Source: Leptospira montravelensis (lineage in GTDB: Bacteria > Spirochaetota > Leptospiria > Leptospirales > Leptospiraceae). From it: 64,000 bases of DNA. This document shows positions 1-9,585 of the stretch, piece by piece. How positions within the stretch are numbered: the first letter of the stretch is position 1; every line of letters begins with the position of its first letter. The stretch covers positions 124,001 through 188,000 of the forward strand of contig NZ_RQFO01000014.1 in the NCBI RefSeq assembly GCF_004770045.1. The letters run 5' to 3'. Below the pieces are notes generated by a model that saw nothing but the letters and a program-made list of their open reading frames with translations, did no database searches and had not been told where the DNA came from. The position numbers were made by a program, and so were the translations under genes.

Positions 1-79
1 CGCGACGAGTAAAAAGTCCAGATACATGACTCATGACCCCTGGATGGTTATTTACTAAAATACTTAGAGTGTGTTTCAT
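1..79 (-). CDS. ilvN: Acetolactate synthase small (regulatory) subunit, 5' fragment
   Basis: Only the first 26 codons are inside the window; the gene runs off the left edge. The peptide begins [20 protein letters not shown] and continues GLFTRR, which is the typical first beta-strand and helix of the N-terminal ACT domain of IlvN/IlvH. This is the valine-binding regulatory subunit that assembles with IlvB in branched-chain amino-acid synthesis. The ATG overlaps the ilvB stop codon (ATGA), so the two are translationally coupled in the standard ilvB-ilvN order. I am sure of the family; valine sensitivity cannot be judged from this fragment. Confidence 0.9.
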   Translation of the reverse strand, partial: MKHTLSILVNNHPGVMSHVSGLFTRR

Positions 80-1782
80 TTTTTCAATTTCCCCAAGTCT
101 TTAAATTCGATAAGATCTTGTTGTGACTTTCCTGCAGGTATCATTGGGAACACTTTTTCTTCGGCAGGGATCATAACTTCAATGAGAGCTGATCCATTAT
201 CTTTTAAGAAAAATTCCACACCTTTCTCGATTTCGGATTTGTGTTCGATTCTCATGGCAGGAATTCCATAAGCATCAGCAAGTTTAACAAAGTTTGGATT
301 GTATGTCCATTGTGACTCACTGAATCTCTCTTCATAAAATAGTTCCTGCCATTGACGAACCATACCGAGGAAGTTATTATTAAATAGTAATATTTTCACA
401 CCTAACTGAGATTGTGCGATCGTTGCCAGTTCCTGAATACACATTTGAATGGAACCATCTCCCGTAACACAAATAACAGTTTTATCAGGGTTTCCAAACT
501 TTGCACCAATGGCCGCAGGAAGCCCATAACCCATAGTCCCTAGTCCTCCGGAGGTTAACCAAGTATTTGGTTTATCAAATAAATAGTACTGTGCTGCCCA
601 CATTTGGTGTTGCCCTACATCAGTAGAAACAATGGCCTCACCCTTAGTTTTCGCATACACTCTTTGTAAAAAATCTTGTGGTTTGATACTATCACCACTG
701 TTATCAAAATCGAGAGGATGATTTTTCTTTAAGTTCTGAATATTTTCAATCCATGAAGTACGGTCTCCCCCTTTCACAAAAGGAAGGATTTCACGAATGG
801 CATCCTTTAAGTCTCCATGAAGGATATGATCTACATTGATTCGTTTGTTAAACTCGGCAGCATCAATGTCTACGTGCGCGCGAACGGCATTCGGAGCAAA
901 ATCTTGGTATTTGGCAACTCGGTCATCAAACCTGGCACCTAAATTTAAAATATAATCACATTCTAACACGGCTTTGTTAGCATAAGCAGTACCGTGCATT
1001 CCAAGCATTCCTACAGATAAGGGATGAGTTCCAGGAAAAGCACCAAGTCCCATAAGTGTAGTTGTTACGGGAGCATTGGCTTTTTCTGCCAAAGCTTTGA
1101 TTTCTGCTGAAGCAAAGGAATTGATAGCACCACCACCTACATAGAGTAACGGGCGTTTGGCCTGGTTCAAAGCTTCTGCAAATTCTTGCGGATCCCCTTT
1201 TACTTTTGGTCTTTCATAATGATGGGGAGCAATTTTTAAGGAGGATGCTTTTCTGACAGTTGTTTTTTCTAATTGAACATCTTTGGGAAAATCCAAAAGC
1301 ACAGGGCCAGGTCTGCCACCCATCGCTATCTTGATGGCTTCTTCAAAATGGCGAGAAAGATCATCTGCCTTTTTGATCAGTGCGTTGTATTTAGTAATCG
1401 GTATGGTAATTCCAAAAATATCTGCTTCTTGGAAAGCATCGGTTCCAATGGCATCTGTGGAAACTTGGCCCGTGATGGCAAGGATGGGAATAGAATCTAA
1501 TTTAGCATCAGTAAGGCCTGTGATTAAATTCGTAGCTCCTGGGCCGGAAGTGGCAATACAAACACCTAACTTTCCCGTGGACCTGGCATAACCTTCAGCC
1601 ATATGGATAGCACCTTGTTCGTGGCGCACAAGGATGTGTTTGATTTTTTTGCTATGATAGAGTTCGTCGTAGAATGGGAGGATGGCACCACCAGGGTATC
1701 CAAAGACGATCTCCACACCCGCTTCTTCCAATAGTTCGACCATCAATCGGCCACCAGTAATTGCTTCGGTTGTAGATGACAT
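76..1782 (-). CDS. ilvB: Acetolactate synthase large (catalytic) subunit
   Basis: This 568-residue thiamine-diphosphate enzyme condenses two pyruvates to acetolactate, or pyruvate with 2-oxobutyrate, as the first common step of valine, leucine and isoleucine synthesis. The N-terminal pyrimidine-binding domain shows the conserved [10 protein letters not shown] segment and the catalytic Glu at about residue 55 ([14 protein letters not shown]). A central FAD-type domain follows. The C-terminal domain has the ThDP/Mg motif GDGSIQM near residue 443, ending at [12 protein letters not shown]. The length is normal for the family. The ATG at 1782 has a strong purine-rich ribosome site (AGGGGGAAGG) just upstream. 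It is followed by ilvN with a 4-nt overlap. Two copies of acetolactate synthase exist in some bacteria, so the symbol is by family only. Confidence 0.96.
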   Translation of the reverse strand: MSSTTEAITGGRLMVELLEEAGVEIVFGYPGGAILPFYDELYHSKKIKHILVRHEQGAIHMAEGYARSTGKLGVCIATSGPGATNLITGLTDAKLDSIPILAITGQVSTDAIGTDAFQEADIFGITIPITKYNALIKKADDLSRHFEEAIKIAMGGRPGPVLLDFPKDVQLEKTTVRKASSLKIAPHHYERPKVKGDPQEFAEALNQAKRPLLYVGGGAINSFASAEIKALAEKANAPVTTTLMGLGAFPGTHPLSVGMLGMHGTAYANKAVLECDYILNLGARFDDRVAKYQDFAPNAVRAHVDIDAAEFNKRINVDHILHGDLKDAIREILPFVKGGDRTSWIENIQNLKKNHPLDFDNSGDSIKPQDFLQRVYAKTKGEAIVSTDVGQHQMWAAQYYLFDKPNTWLTSGGLGTMGYGLPAAIGAKFGNPDKTVICVTGDGSIQMCIQELATIAQSQLGVKILLFNNNFLGMVRQWQELFYEERFSESQWTYNPNFVKLADAYGIPAMRIEHKSEIEKGVEFFLKDNGSALIEVMIPAEEKVFPMIPAGKSQQDLIEFKDLGKLKK

Positions 1783-1892
1783 ACCTTCCCCCTCATTGTC
1801 ATTTCTTCAAAAAAGAGCCTGTTGTCAATGTTCTCACGTTTTTGAGTCGATTTTTACTGTCTAAAAAAGAATGCTGAAAATTGGACAGGGAT

Positions 1893-2999
1893 ATGGAAAA
1901 TACAGATACCGAAAAGCCACATGAAGATGAAAAATTCACAAAAATAAAATCTCTCGCAAAAGAGGCTTATCGTTTTCTGGATCAGGGTCGTTTTAAGGAA
2001 GCGAAGGAACGATTAGACATATTACTGGATGAAGATCCAGCAAATACATACGGCCTTGTTGGTCTCGGTGACTATTACGCGAAAACAAAACAACCAGAAC
2101 AAGCCATCCAATATTATCGCAAATGTTTGAGCGGTGATACAACCAATAAGTTTTCCCTAATGGGACTTATGAATGCTTATAGAGATTTAAATAGCCTCAA
2201 ACGAATCATTGAGGTAGCAGAAGAATTTCATCATATAACAATCACAGATGCAAGTATCCTTTCTCGTGTTGCTGATGCCCATAGAAAATTAAAAAACTTT
2301 AAAGAATCCGAAGTGTATTATATGGAAGCACTTCAAATCAATCCAAACGATCAGTATGTAATCGTAGGACTTGGTCATTTATACTTTGCATGCCAAAGGT
2401 ATGTGGATGCCATACAATGGTGGGAAAAATTACTTTCAAGCCAACCAAACAATATCAAAATCCTAACAGAGATTGGGAATAGTTACCGCAAAATAAAAGA
2501 TTTTGATAAAGCAATTCTTTACTACGACCGAGCCAAAGAACTGGATCCCAAAAACTTCTTTGCCCTCTATGGCCTTGCCGAATCCTATCGTGGTAAAAAA
2601 GATTTTAAAACTGCCATCACTTATTGGGAAAAAATTCTCGAATCTGATCCCGAAAACAAACTCATCATCAATCGATATGCCGATTCCCTCAGAGGGCTTG
2701 GTAATTATGACAAAGCATTAGAATGTTTTAATAAAATCCTTGCCAGTGGGGATGACTACTTTGCCCTTCTTGGAAAAGCAGCCGCATTACGGCTAATTGG
2801 TGACTTAGAGAAAGCCGAAGAAATTTACTTGGGACTTCTCTCAAAATCTCCGAGTGATCCAAGACCTGCCTTAGAACTTTCTGATCTTTGGGACATTATG
2901 GGTAAAAAAACACAAGCCGTGAAACTATTGGAAGATTTAGCGAAGAAAAATCCTTCTAACGAATCCATTCGTGAAAGAATTGAATATTTAAAAGATTAA
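1893..2999 (+). CDS. TPR-repeat protein
   Basis: This is a 368-residue soluble protein built almost wholly of tetratricopeptide repeats. At least eight repeats with the usual W/L-G-Y-A-P spacing run from about residue 20 to the end, for example [20 protein letters not shown] and [23 protein letters not shown] arrays are protein-interaction scaffolds and no catalytic domain is visible. I prefer the ATG at 1893, preceded by GGACAGGG, over a TTG at 1881. There is no signal peptide, so it is probably cytoplasmic. It is divergent from ilvB and stands alone. The partner is unknown. Confidence 0.85.
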   Translation: MENTDTEKPHEDEKFTKIKSLAKEAYRFLDQGRFKEAKERLDILLDEDPANTYGLVGLGDYYAKTKQPEQAIQYYRKCLSGDTTNKFSLMGLMNAYRDLNSLKRIIEVAEEFHHITITDASILSRVADAHRKLKNFKESEVYYMEALQINPNDQYVIVGLGHLYFACQRYVDAIQWWEKLLSSQPNNIKILTEIGNSYRKIKDFDKAILYYDRAKELDPKNFFALYGLAESYRGKKDFKTAITYWEKILESDPENKLIINRYADSLRGLGNYDKALECFNKILASGDDYFALLGKAAALRLIGDLEKAEEIYLGLLSKSPSDPRPALELSDLWDIMGKKTQAVKLLEDLAKKNPSNESIRERIEYLKD

Positions 3000-3028
3000 G
3001 ATTTCAAAATTTAAAGTTAGAAATTTAA

Positions 3029-3067
3029 CCATCCATATCTCTCACAAATATAAAACGATATGGATGG
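3029..3067. terminator. Inverted repeat between converging genes
   Basis: CCATCCATATC pairs with GATATGGATGG across a 17-nt loop, giving a perfect 11-bp stem. It sits between the 3' ends of the TPR gene (+) and the lipoprotein gene (-). No uridine tract follows directly on either strand, so intrinsic termination is plausible but not proven. Confidence 0.45.
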
Positions 3068-3099
3068 AATTTGCTACTTCATTTTTGAATAATGAGCGA

Positions 3100-3687
3100 C
3101 TATTTCAAAACATTTTTAGCATTAGCTTCTACTAATACTGCGTTAATCAAATCTTTTTGGCATTTGTAAACTTCATCTGACAAAGATTTAAATGGGTAAA
3201 CAAAAATCATAGTTAGGTGACTCCATGTGGACAAAGAATCCCTTTTTTGAATTTTTGCAATTTCCTTTCCACTTTTATTCTTAAAGGTTGCTTCTACCAC
3301 AAATTCGTCAGTGGCTGAGGAAGGAAATAAATACAAAGTAAAACCAGTAAGCATAGAAAGACCTTGGCTATATCGACCATTGGTTTGAATGTTGATATCT
3401 ACAAACAGATCAGCAGACTTTTCATTATTTTTTACTTCAGAAAACAATGAAGATGTCGTGAATTCTTCTTTTACTACATTGGCCCAACTCCCAAGTGCAT
3501 TTGCGTTCTGTGGAACCGGTTCATTAGAATTCAATTTTACTTGTCCCGTCACAACAAAGGAGATACTTTTTTTTGCTCCAGCCAATGGTTCAATTTTTTG
3601 ATAACTTACATTTCCTTCACGAAATGTTGCACAAGAAACTAATAAACCTACACCAACAAACACTAATAAATTGGAAAATTTTTTCAT
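3100..3687 (-). CDS. Putative lipoprotein of unknown function
   Basis: This 195-residue protein has a spirochaete-type lipoprotein signal: MKKFSNLLVFVGVGLLVSC, with the lipidated Cys near residue 19 (LVSC). The start at 3687 is chosen because the signal peptide begins there; an in-frame ATG six codons upstream is less likely. The mature part is beta-rich and alternates hydrophobic residues, with segments such as ADLFVDINIQTNGRYSQG and EFVVEATFKNKSGKEI. This resembles small outer-membrane or periplasmic lipoproteins in which a GNA1162/LPS-assembly-like fold is sometimes found, but I recognise no family. It is separated from neighbours by hairpins on both sides and is probably monocistronic. 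Confidence 0.75.
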   Translation of the reverse strand: MKKFSNLLVFVGVGLLVSCATFREGNVSYQKIEPLAGAKKSISFVVTGQVKLNSNEPVPQNANALGSWANVVKEEFTTSSLFSEVKNNEKSADLFVDINIQTNGRYSQGLSMLTGFTLYLFPSSATDEFVVEATFKNKSGKEIAKIQKRDSLSTWSHLTMIFVYPFKSLSDEVYKCQKDLINAVLVEANAKNVLK

Positions 3688-3855
3688 AGTCAAACAAATG
3701 TTCAATGTATTAAAAAAGCAAGTTATTTTTAGGAAAACTATCTCCTAATCTTATGCCTGTTTTTCGCAGATTTTTGTGATCCCTTCCAAAATTCCAATAA
3801 AGAGAACAGAATAGCCGATGGACTTTAAATAGATGGGGGATTACAGGATAGAACA

Positions 3856-3894
3856 TTTCGCTTGCGATGTCTGTAAAAAGACGCACAAGCGAAA
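3856..3894. terminator. Strong two-part hairpin downstream of the P83/100-like gene
   Basis: TTTCGCTTG pairs with CAAGCGAAA (9 bp). Inside it GTCT pairs with AGAC around a GTAAAA loop, separated by a small internal loop (CGAT/GCA). It lies just 3' of the P83/100-like gene (minus strand) and upstream of the lipoprotein gene. There is no clear U-tract on the minus strand, so it could be a terminator, an mRNA-stability stem or a small structured RNA. Confidence 0.45.
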
Positions 3895-3945
3895 ATAACT
3901 ATATGGTTTTTGTTATGTATTTCAATAACTAGGGAACCACCCTCC

Positions 3946-5622
3946 TTACGGAGCGATGGTTTTGAGTAGGCTTAAATCTTCTTTTTTAAATACCTTGATT
4001 GTAGTTTTATCACCTTCTTTTGGTTTGCCGGTAACGTAAATTTTGTCCCCAAAAAAAGTAAGTTCTGAATTTTCTTCCACTGGTTCTTCCGTTCTTTTCT
4101 CAAAAGTTAAGTCTGATTTAAAACGAGATACATGGTATTTGTCTTTTACCTTTTCGATCACGTAGATTTTATCTTCGCGATTGATCATTGGTGTTCTCCA
4201 GAAAATATCTGCTGACTCACTTGTTTTTTTCACACCGAGTTTGTCAGGATCTAGTAACACTAGTTTGTGTTTTCTGTTTTCTACCTTTTCTCCGTCGTAA
4301 CCAAGAACAAGAACACCTTGGTTGGCGATTTCTTTAAATTCCTTAGAACAAATATTGTTATAAGAACTTTTGAAAAGTGCATCGTCTTTAGCAGGATCGA
4401 TCGCCCAAAGTTCATTTGAATAATGACCATCCGTATCATATTTGATAAACTTCATAAAAAGAATTTTGTTGTTCACAACATTATCACTTTGTTCTTCTTT
4501 TTTCTTCAGTTCGTCTTTTGTTTGTGCCAGTTCCGACTTTAACTCTTCTACTTTCGCTTCCACTTTTTGAACGGTATCATCTTTTTTTGCGGTGTCGCCT
4601 GATGTGGTTCCGGTTCTTGCTTCTTCTTTTTTTGCGATTTGTTCTTCTTTTTTACTGAGTTCTTCTTTTTTGGCTTCTACCGCTTCCGACTTTTTCTCAG
4701 TCTCTTTTTTTTCTTGTTCGATTTGTTTTACTTCTTCAGTTTTCTTTTCGATCTCTGCTTTGTTTTTTACCGGGTCTTTTTTTAATTCATTGAGACTGGC
4801 AACCGTTTCTTGTTCCTTTTTCTTCAATGCATCTTTTTTATCTTGGAGGTCTTTTTGTTCGTTTGCTACTTCTTGTTTTTTATCTTGCAAAACCTTTTTT
4901 TCTTCTTTGATTTTATCGGTTTGCAACTTGTCCATTTTTTTGGCTTCGTCTTCCATCTTTTGTTTGGTGGCAGGATCTTTTTCTTTGTCCTTCACCATTT
5001 TGTTGACGTCTTTTTCTAATTCATCAGTGGTTAAATCCTTCCCACTATCTTTTAAAATATTTCCTTCGATGGGAATGATGATCTGAGTTTTTCCCGGCCA
5101 ATTTTTATAAACTGTATCAATTCCTAATTTGTCTGAGGAAGTGGCAGTGATCACCCCTTCGGTATATTTTTTGGTAAAAAACTTAGAGTCTTTTCTGTGG
5201 GTAGCATTGTAATAAAGAATGTACTGAGCCAAAGTCTCAGCATTCCCCACCTTGTATTGGAAAGATTTTTCCACATAAGAAGCAATGATCCGAGCAATCG
5301 AATTTACATGGTCAAAACTTTGTGACTCGGAAAGATAAAGGATATCAGCACCGAGTTTTCCATCAGCACCGGGAAGCACTCTTTGGATTTTGACCCCATC
5401 CACTGTGGCTGTATTTTCTTTGACCAAGGTTTCTGCGAGTTTTCGTCCGATTTCGGTATTTTCCTGGATGATTTCGTCCGAGGCCTTACGTAAGGAACGG
5501 TTGATGAATTCGATTTTTTTGGAACCCTTAATTTCGGACTCACCGAGTGGGGCTTTGGATTGGGCTGTCAGAGAAAGACTGACAAAAGTTAGGCAAATGA
5601 TGATGGAACGAGAAATTCTCAT
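3946..5622 (-). CDS. P83/100-like antigen homologue, secreted coiled-coil protein
   Basis: This 558-residue secreted protein starts at an ATG preceded by a good GAGGAAAC site and has a signal peptide (MRISRSIIICLTFVSLSLTA). Residues about 80-190 match the Borrelia P83/100 antigen N-terminal domain as I know it: a VNSIARIIASYV segment, the YNATHRKDSKFFTKKY segment and an NWPGKTQIIIPIE segment. Residues about 200-390 are a long, highly charged K/E coiled coil, as in the Borrelia protein. The C-terminal 170 residues form a beta-rich domain that reports values in a propeller-like pattern. Borrelia P83/100 is an immunodominant periplasmic or cell-associated protein of unknown biochemical role. The family call is from motif memory, not alignment. 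Confidence 0.8.
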   Translation of the reverse strand: MRISRSIIICLTFVSLSLTAQSKAPLGESEIKGSKKIEFINRSLRKASDEIIQENTEIGRKLAETLVKENTATVDGVKIQRVLPGADGKLGADILYLSESQSFDHVNSIARIIASYVEKSFQYKVGNAETLAQYILYYNATHRKDSKFFTKKYTEGVITATSSDKLGIDTVYKNWPGKTQIIIPIEGNILKDSGKDLTTDELEKDVNKMVKDKEKDPATKQKMEDEAKKMDKLQTDKIKEEKKVLQDKKQEVANEQKDLQDKKDALKKKEQETVASLNELKKDPVKNKAEIEKKTEEVKQIEQEKKETEKKSEAVEAKKEELSKKEEQIAKKEEARTGTTSGDTAKKDDTVQKVEAKVEELKSELAQTKDELKKKEEQSDNVVNNKILFMKFIKYDTDGHYSNELWAIDPAKDDALFKSSYNNICSKEFKEIANQGVLVLGYDGEKVENRKHKLVLLDPDKLGVKKTSESADIFWRTPMINREDKIYVIEKVKDKYHVSRFKSDLTFEKRTEEPVEENSELTFFGDKIYVTGKPKEGDKTTIKVFKKEDLSLLKTIAP

Positions 5623-5746
5623 TGTTTCCTCACGAAATTTGGGGTAAAGATGCCCACAAGAATAACAACCTTTGTGATTCTGCAAAGCAAGTTTTAGAAT
5701 AAAAATCTATTTACCGGGGGCCTGATCTTCAAAATTCTGTGGGAGA

Positions 5747-6844
5747 ATGCCTACATTTACGCACAGAGTCTTCAATTTTAATGCCGGCCCTGCCATGTTG
5801 CCCACAGAAGTCATGGAGGAAGCACAAAGTGAGTTCCTAAATTACAAGGGAACTGGTATGTCCGTTATGGAAATGAGCCACAGGGGAACGGTTTTCCAAA
5901 ATATTTTGGACGAATCACTCAGTGACCTAAGGGAATTACTCAACCTACCTTCCCGTTATGCGGTGGTCTATTTCCCAGGTGGAGCCACTTTACAATTTTC
6001 TGCCATTCCCTTTAATTATTTAAAAGCGGGAGACTCTGCTGATTTTGCACTCACCGGAGTTTGGGCCAAAAAAGCCTTTGAAGAAGCAAAGAAATTTTAC
6101 CCGAATGTAAAATCCATTTTTAACGGGGCAGATTCTAAGTATATGGAACTTCCCGCCATCAACGATGAAGTCGTAAATGATGGGGCAAAATATGTTTATA
6201 TCACTTCCAACAATACCATTTATGGAACTCGTTATAAAACTTTTCCTAAGTTACAAAAGACTCCTCTTTTTGCGGACATGACAAGTGAACTTCTTAGTCG
6301 TAAACTTCCCATTGAAGATTTTTCTGTCATCTTTGCGGGAGCACAAAAAAACATTGGGCCGTCTGGACTCACACTTGTCATTTACGACAAAGAAAAATTG
6401 CCAAGTATGGATCATCCCATACCCAACCTAATGAACTTTGCACTGATGGAAAAAAATGGATCTTTGTACAACACACCTCCTACTTATTCCATCTACATTG
6501 CAGGACTCGTGTTTAAATACTTAAAACGGAAGGGTGGCCTTGCGGCAATGGAAGCCACAAACGAAAGGAAAGCTAAAAAATTGTATGATGCCATTGATGC
6601 CTCCAAACTTTTTTATGCACCGGTTCCAGAAGAGTTTCGATCTGTTATGAATGTGGTTTTTAGAAGCCATAACGATAGTTTAGATTCTCAATTTTTATCC
6701 CTTGCCGAAGAACAAGGGTTTGCTGGACTCAAAGGATACCGCGAAGTGGGTGGATTCCGTGCCAGTATTTACAATGCGATGCCGGAAGAAGGTGTAGATG
6801 CACTGATTTCCTTTATTAAAGAATTTGAAAGAACAAATGGGTAG
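5747..6844 (+). CDS. serC: Phosphoserine aminotransferase
   Basis: This 365-residue PLP enzyme converts 3-phosphohydroxypyruvate and glutamate to phosphoserine in serine synthesis; it also acts in pyridoxal phosphate synthesis in some bacteria. The diagnostic N-terminus FNAGPAMLPTEVMEEAQ is present. The substrate segment SHRGTVF follows, then the PLP-phosphate region FPGGATLQF, and the Schiff-base lysine is at residue 201 (FAGAQKNIGPSG). The C-terminus has the usual GLKGYREVGGFRASIYNAM ending. It is full length. The gene is divergent from the P83/100-like gene and its last codons overlap the next coding region. Confidence 0.97.
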   Translation: MPTFTHRVFNFNAGPAMLPTEVMEEAQSEFLNYKGTGMSVMEMSHRGTVFQNILDESLSDLRELLNLPSRYAVVYFPGGATLQFSAIPFNYLKAGDSADFALTGVWAKKAFEEAKKFYPNVKSIFNGADSKYMELPAINDEVVNDGAKYVYITSNNTIYGTRYKTFPKLQKTPLFADMTSELLSRKLPIEDFSVIFAGAQKNIGPSGLTLVIYDKEKLPSMDHPIPNLMNFALMEKNGSLYNTPPTYSIYIAGLVFKYLKRKGGLAAMEATNERKAKKLYDAIDASKLFYAPVPEEFRSVMNVVFRSHNDSLDSQFLSLAEEQGFAGLKGYREVGGFRASIYNAMPEEGVDALISFIKEFERTNG

Positions 6845-7496
6845 TTTACCAAAAGTATCCCATTTATTCTTTTTTATTTTCGTAGGATCCGTCTCTGCCC
6901 ATTCCCTTTGGATTCCTGAAGGGAACTTGGGATGGGAAGCAGCGAATGATTGTTATTTGCCATTAAAAAAAGAAATCCCAGCTGGTCCCATTAGTCCCAA
7001 TCTTATCAATTTAGACCGAACTAAGATGGAAGAATATGCGAAAGAATCAGCAGAACTTCGCCTAAATTCCCTAAACTGTTTTTATGATCAAGTATCCAAA
7101 AACCTTCCTAAGGATGACCCACTATCTCTCGATTTAGGGGAGTATTTTAAGGCCTCCCTCCTCGCGGGTAAGGAAAAGGAAGAATTGTATTTTTCCTATG
7201 AGTGGAGGATTTTACTTTCTGATTCTAGACCTTACCCATTTACACCGGGAGAAGTGAATCTCGCCAAACAATGGTTTGAAGCACATACAGAAGTAAAAGA
7301 AGAAATTACAAACCTCTCCATCGAATACCTATCTGAAAAAAATCCAAAAGCAAAATCCAAAAGATATTTAGATCTTTTTACTGGATATTATGGAACCTTA
7401 CTTCGCGAAAGGGATAAGTTTTTACTCTCTCTTTCCTTAGAATCTTTGAAGTCTTATACAGATGCCCTGAAACAACGAAAGGAAAAAGCCGAATGA
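6837..7496 (+). CDS. Secreted protein of unknown function
   Basis: This 219-residue protein has an N-terminal signal peptide (SHLFFFIFVGSVSA) cleaved near VSA-HS. The mature part is mostly helical and charged, with two cysteines (ANDCY and LNCFY) that could form a disulfide. I recognise no family. The ATG at 6837 lies inside the last codons of serC, giving an 8-nt overlap; a TTG at 6825 is an alternative. Its own stop overlaps the rpiB start by 4 nt. Position between serC and rpiB suggests cotranscription, not a shared pathway, because both flanking enzymes are cytosolic. Confidence 0.75.
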   Translation: MGSLPKVSHLFFFIFVGSVSAHSLWIPEGNLGWEAANDCYLPLKKEIPAGPISPNLINLDRTKMEEYAKESAELRLNSLNCFYDQVSKNLPKDDPLSLDLGEYFKASLLAGKEKEELYFSYEWRILLSDSRPYPFTPGEVNLAKQWFEAHTEVKEEITNLSIEYLSEKNPKAKSKRYLDLFTGYYGTLLRERDKFLLSLSLESLKSYTDALKQRKEKAE

Positions 7497-7930
7497 AAGA
7501 AAAAATTGGAATTGCTTCTGACCACGGAGGATTTGCTCTCAAAGAATTCCTCAGGAAAAGTCTCGAGGAAACTTACGAAATTGTCGATTACGGTACTAAG
7601 AGCGAAGAGTCCGTCGACTACCCCACTATCATCGGAGATGCCTGCCGAAAGGTTCTTTCTGGTGAAGTTCCAAGACTTATCGCCCTATGCGGAACAGGCA
7701 TTGGAGCCTCCATTGTCGCCAACCGTTTCAAAGGCATTCGAGCGGCCCTTTGCCATGATGAGTTTACGGCGGAAATGTCCAAACGCCATAACAACGCCAA
7801 TGTTTTGGTTTTAGGGGGAAGGGTTCTCGGAACAGATTTAGCACAGAGAATCGTAAAAAAATGGATAGAAACAGAATTCGAAGGTGGAAGGCACCAAAAA
7901 CGATTGGGACTCATCGAAGAACAATCGTAG
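7493..7930 (+). CDS. rpiB: Ribose-5-phosphate isomerase B
   Basis: This 145-residue enzyme interconverts ribose-5-phosphate and ribulose-5-phosphate in the pentose phosphate pathway. It has the hallmark N-terminus IGIASDHGGFALKE, the catalytic cysteine at residue 66 (CGTGIGASIVANR), and RHNNANVLVLGGRVLG with the conserved His/Asn pair. Length and order of motifs are those of RpiB/LacAB. Its ATG overlaps the preceding stop (ATGA). The 3' end overlaps the probable start of the next gene by about 70 nt. Confidence 0.95.
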   Translation: MKEKIGIASDHGGFALKEFLRKSLEETYEIVDYGTKSEESVDYPTIIGDACRKVLSGEVPRLIALCGTGIGASIVANRFKGIRAALCHDEFTAEMSKRHNNANVLVLGGRVLGTDLAQRIVKKWIETEFEGGRHQKRLGLIEEQS

Positions 7931-9585
7931 TATTATTCTTCATTTGGGGTCTACCAATCTTTGGATGGGAAGTCCCCAAAAAAGAGAATGTAAATCTTGG
8001 TCTCTGGAAAAAATTTGGTGTGGTTCAAAATTCAGAGCCAGGCAAAAAAAACTTTCTTAAACCTAAAGAAAATACACCCAAACACGGCGAACTTTTTTTT
8101 GATTTTGAAGGAGAGGGTTCCGAACCACAAATCACAGAATCCGGAATTCCTTATAAATCCAAATCGATATCTGTCGTTTCTTCTTCTTATTTAACGGATG
8201 ACCAATCCTATTTTTTTGGAAAACGTTCTGCCTATTTTTCAGGTCGCAGAAACCAAATCCATCTTTCCGTTTCGGGAAATTCTCTTTTTGGAACCCACCC
8301 TGATCCTTTTACCATTTCCATACCCATTCGATTGGGAGAACAAGGAGCAGGTTCAGTGATAATAGATAGAACCGTATTTGTGAAAGGGAAAAAATATGGC
8401 ATCTCACTAGAGTTAAACGAAAGTAAACCAACTCTCTATGTAAATAACCTTCTCCAAAAATCAGATGGAAGGACAACCAGTTTCATTTTAGAATCACCAG
8501 TGAAACTCAAACGAAAAACCTGGGAAGTCATCTCCATTTATTTTGATACACTGGGTCATAAATACACAATGTATCAAAACGGAATCGAAACGGCTGAATA
8601 TGAAAATAATCAGGCTGATACTATAGGATTTGGATTTCCTGAAAATGATTCGACTCCCCTAGTTCTCGGGAAATCGTTTTATGGTAACTTGGATGGGTTT
8701 CATATCCATAAAGGGGAACCTGAAATTGAATATACAAAGTTTGAAAAAGTTCGTTACGATGATGAAACCAAAATTGGTTTTATGGAAGGAAATACGGCGA
8801 TTTCCCCCGTTTTAGAGACCAAATATAGCAACTCAAGTTTAACGCGCGTTCACTGGAATGTAGAACAACCAAAAGATACAATGTTAGAACTATACTTTCG
8901 AGGATCTAACCAAAAGTTTGTGGATTCCAACATTCAACTTCCGTGGACAAGAATCAGATCATTAGAGAGTGACCTTCCCAAAAACAAATTTAAATACTAC
9001 CAATGGAAATTATGGTTTCGTCCAGACCCAATGGGTAATTCAGTTCCCAAAGTATTAGCCTTATCCTTTGAGTATACAGAACAAACACCGCCGGATGTTC
9101 CTACAAGGTTCCGATTGGAATCAAATTCAGAACCTGGAAAACAACTTTGTTTTTTATGGAACTCTAACCACGAAAAGGAAGTCCAAAATGGTGGTGGGTA
9201 TCTGATTCATTATGGCCTACTGCCCAATCGAATGTTAGGTTCGGTTTTTGTTAAAAAAGATAAAAATGGAAACTTAGCTAAAATTGATGGGAATGAAGAC
9301 GAAAGTGGATTCCAAAAGAAAAGATTTTGCATTTCGGAAGAAACTTTGGTAAATAATATTTATATTCCAGAAGGGGAACTGAATTCCGATGAATTTAGAC
9401 CACTTGCTGACCAAGTGGATGTTTCCAGAAAAGAAAAACGAGGACTTTTATTCCAGCCGGGTTTAACTTATTATTTTAGAATCTCATCATACAATCGTTA
9501 TTTAAATGAATGGGATTCGAAAGACCAAAGAAGTCCACTTTCCCCTGCCATTTCATTTAGTTTCCCAAAAGAAGTTTCGAACTGA
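7861..9585 (+). CDS. Secreted LamG-like protein with C-terminal FN3-like region
   Basis: This protein has up to 574 residues. The N-terminus carries an arginine-rich n-region and a hydrophobic core (TIVVLFFIWGLPIFGW), consistent with export. Residues about 70-270 look like a concanavalin/LamG jelly roll: an FDFEGEG entry, the SAYFSGRRNQIHLS strand, the TFSI-type PFTISIPIRL strand, and a closing GNLDGFHIHKG. Residues about 410-560 resemble a fibronectin type III module (PPDVPTRFRLESNS). Such proteins bind glycans or cell-surface partners. The start is uncertain because the only upstream ATG lies 70 nt inside rpiB; a non-ATG start nearer the signal peptide is possible. It converges with, and overlaps by 33 nt, the PIN-like gene. 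Confidence 0.75.
   Translation: MDRNRIRRWKAPKTIGTHRRTIVVLFFIWGLPIFGWEVPKKENVNLGLWKKFGVVQNSEPGKKNFLKPKENTPKHGELFFDFEGEGSEPQITESGIPYKSKSISVVSSSYLTDDQSYFFGKRSAYFSGRRNQIHLSVSGNSLFGTHPDPFTISIPIRLGEQGAGSVIIDRTVFVKGKKYGISLELNESKPTLYVNNLLQKSDGRTTSFILESPVKLKRKTWEVISIYFDTLGHKYTMYQNGIETAEYENNQADTIGFGFPENDSTPLVLGKSFYGNLDGFHIHKGEPEIEYTKFEKVRYDDETKIGFMEGNTAISPVLETKYSNSSLTRVHWNVEQPKDTMLELYFRGSNQKFVDSNIQLPWTRIRSLESDLPKNKFKYYQWKLWFRPDPMGNSVPKVLALSFEYTEQTPPDVPTRFRLESNSEPGKQLCFLWNSNHEKEVQNGGGYLIHYGLLPNRMLGSVFVKKDKNGNLAKIDGNEDESGFQKKRFCISEETLVNNIYIPEGELNSDEFRPLADQVDVSRKEKRGLLFQPGLTYYFRISSYNRYLNEWDSKDQRSPLSPAISFSFPKEVSN

Noticed and set aside
1783..1892. T-box or leucine-type attenuator before ilvB
   Set aside because: The gap is about 110 bases with no leader peptide rich in Leu/Val/Ile codons and no clear antiterminator pairing; only a weak TTGACA-like box (1823-1828, minus strand) is seen.
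4592..5086. Ser/Phe-rich plus-strand reading frame of 164 codons
   Set aside because: It is the antisense of the K/E-rich coiled coil of the P83/100-like gene; low complexity gives an open frame without coding character or a ribosome site.
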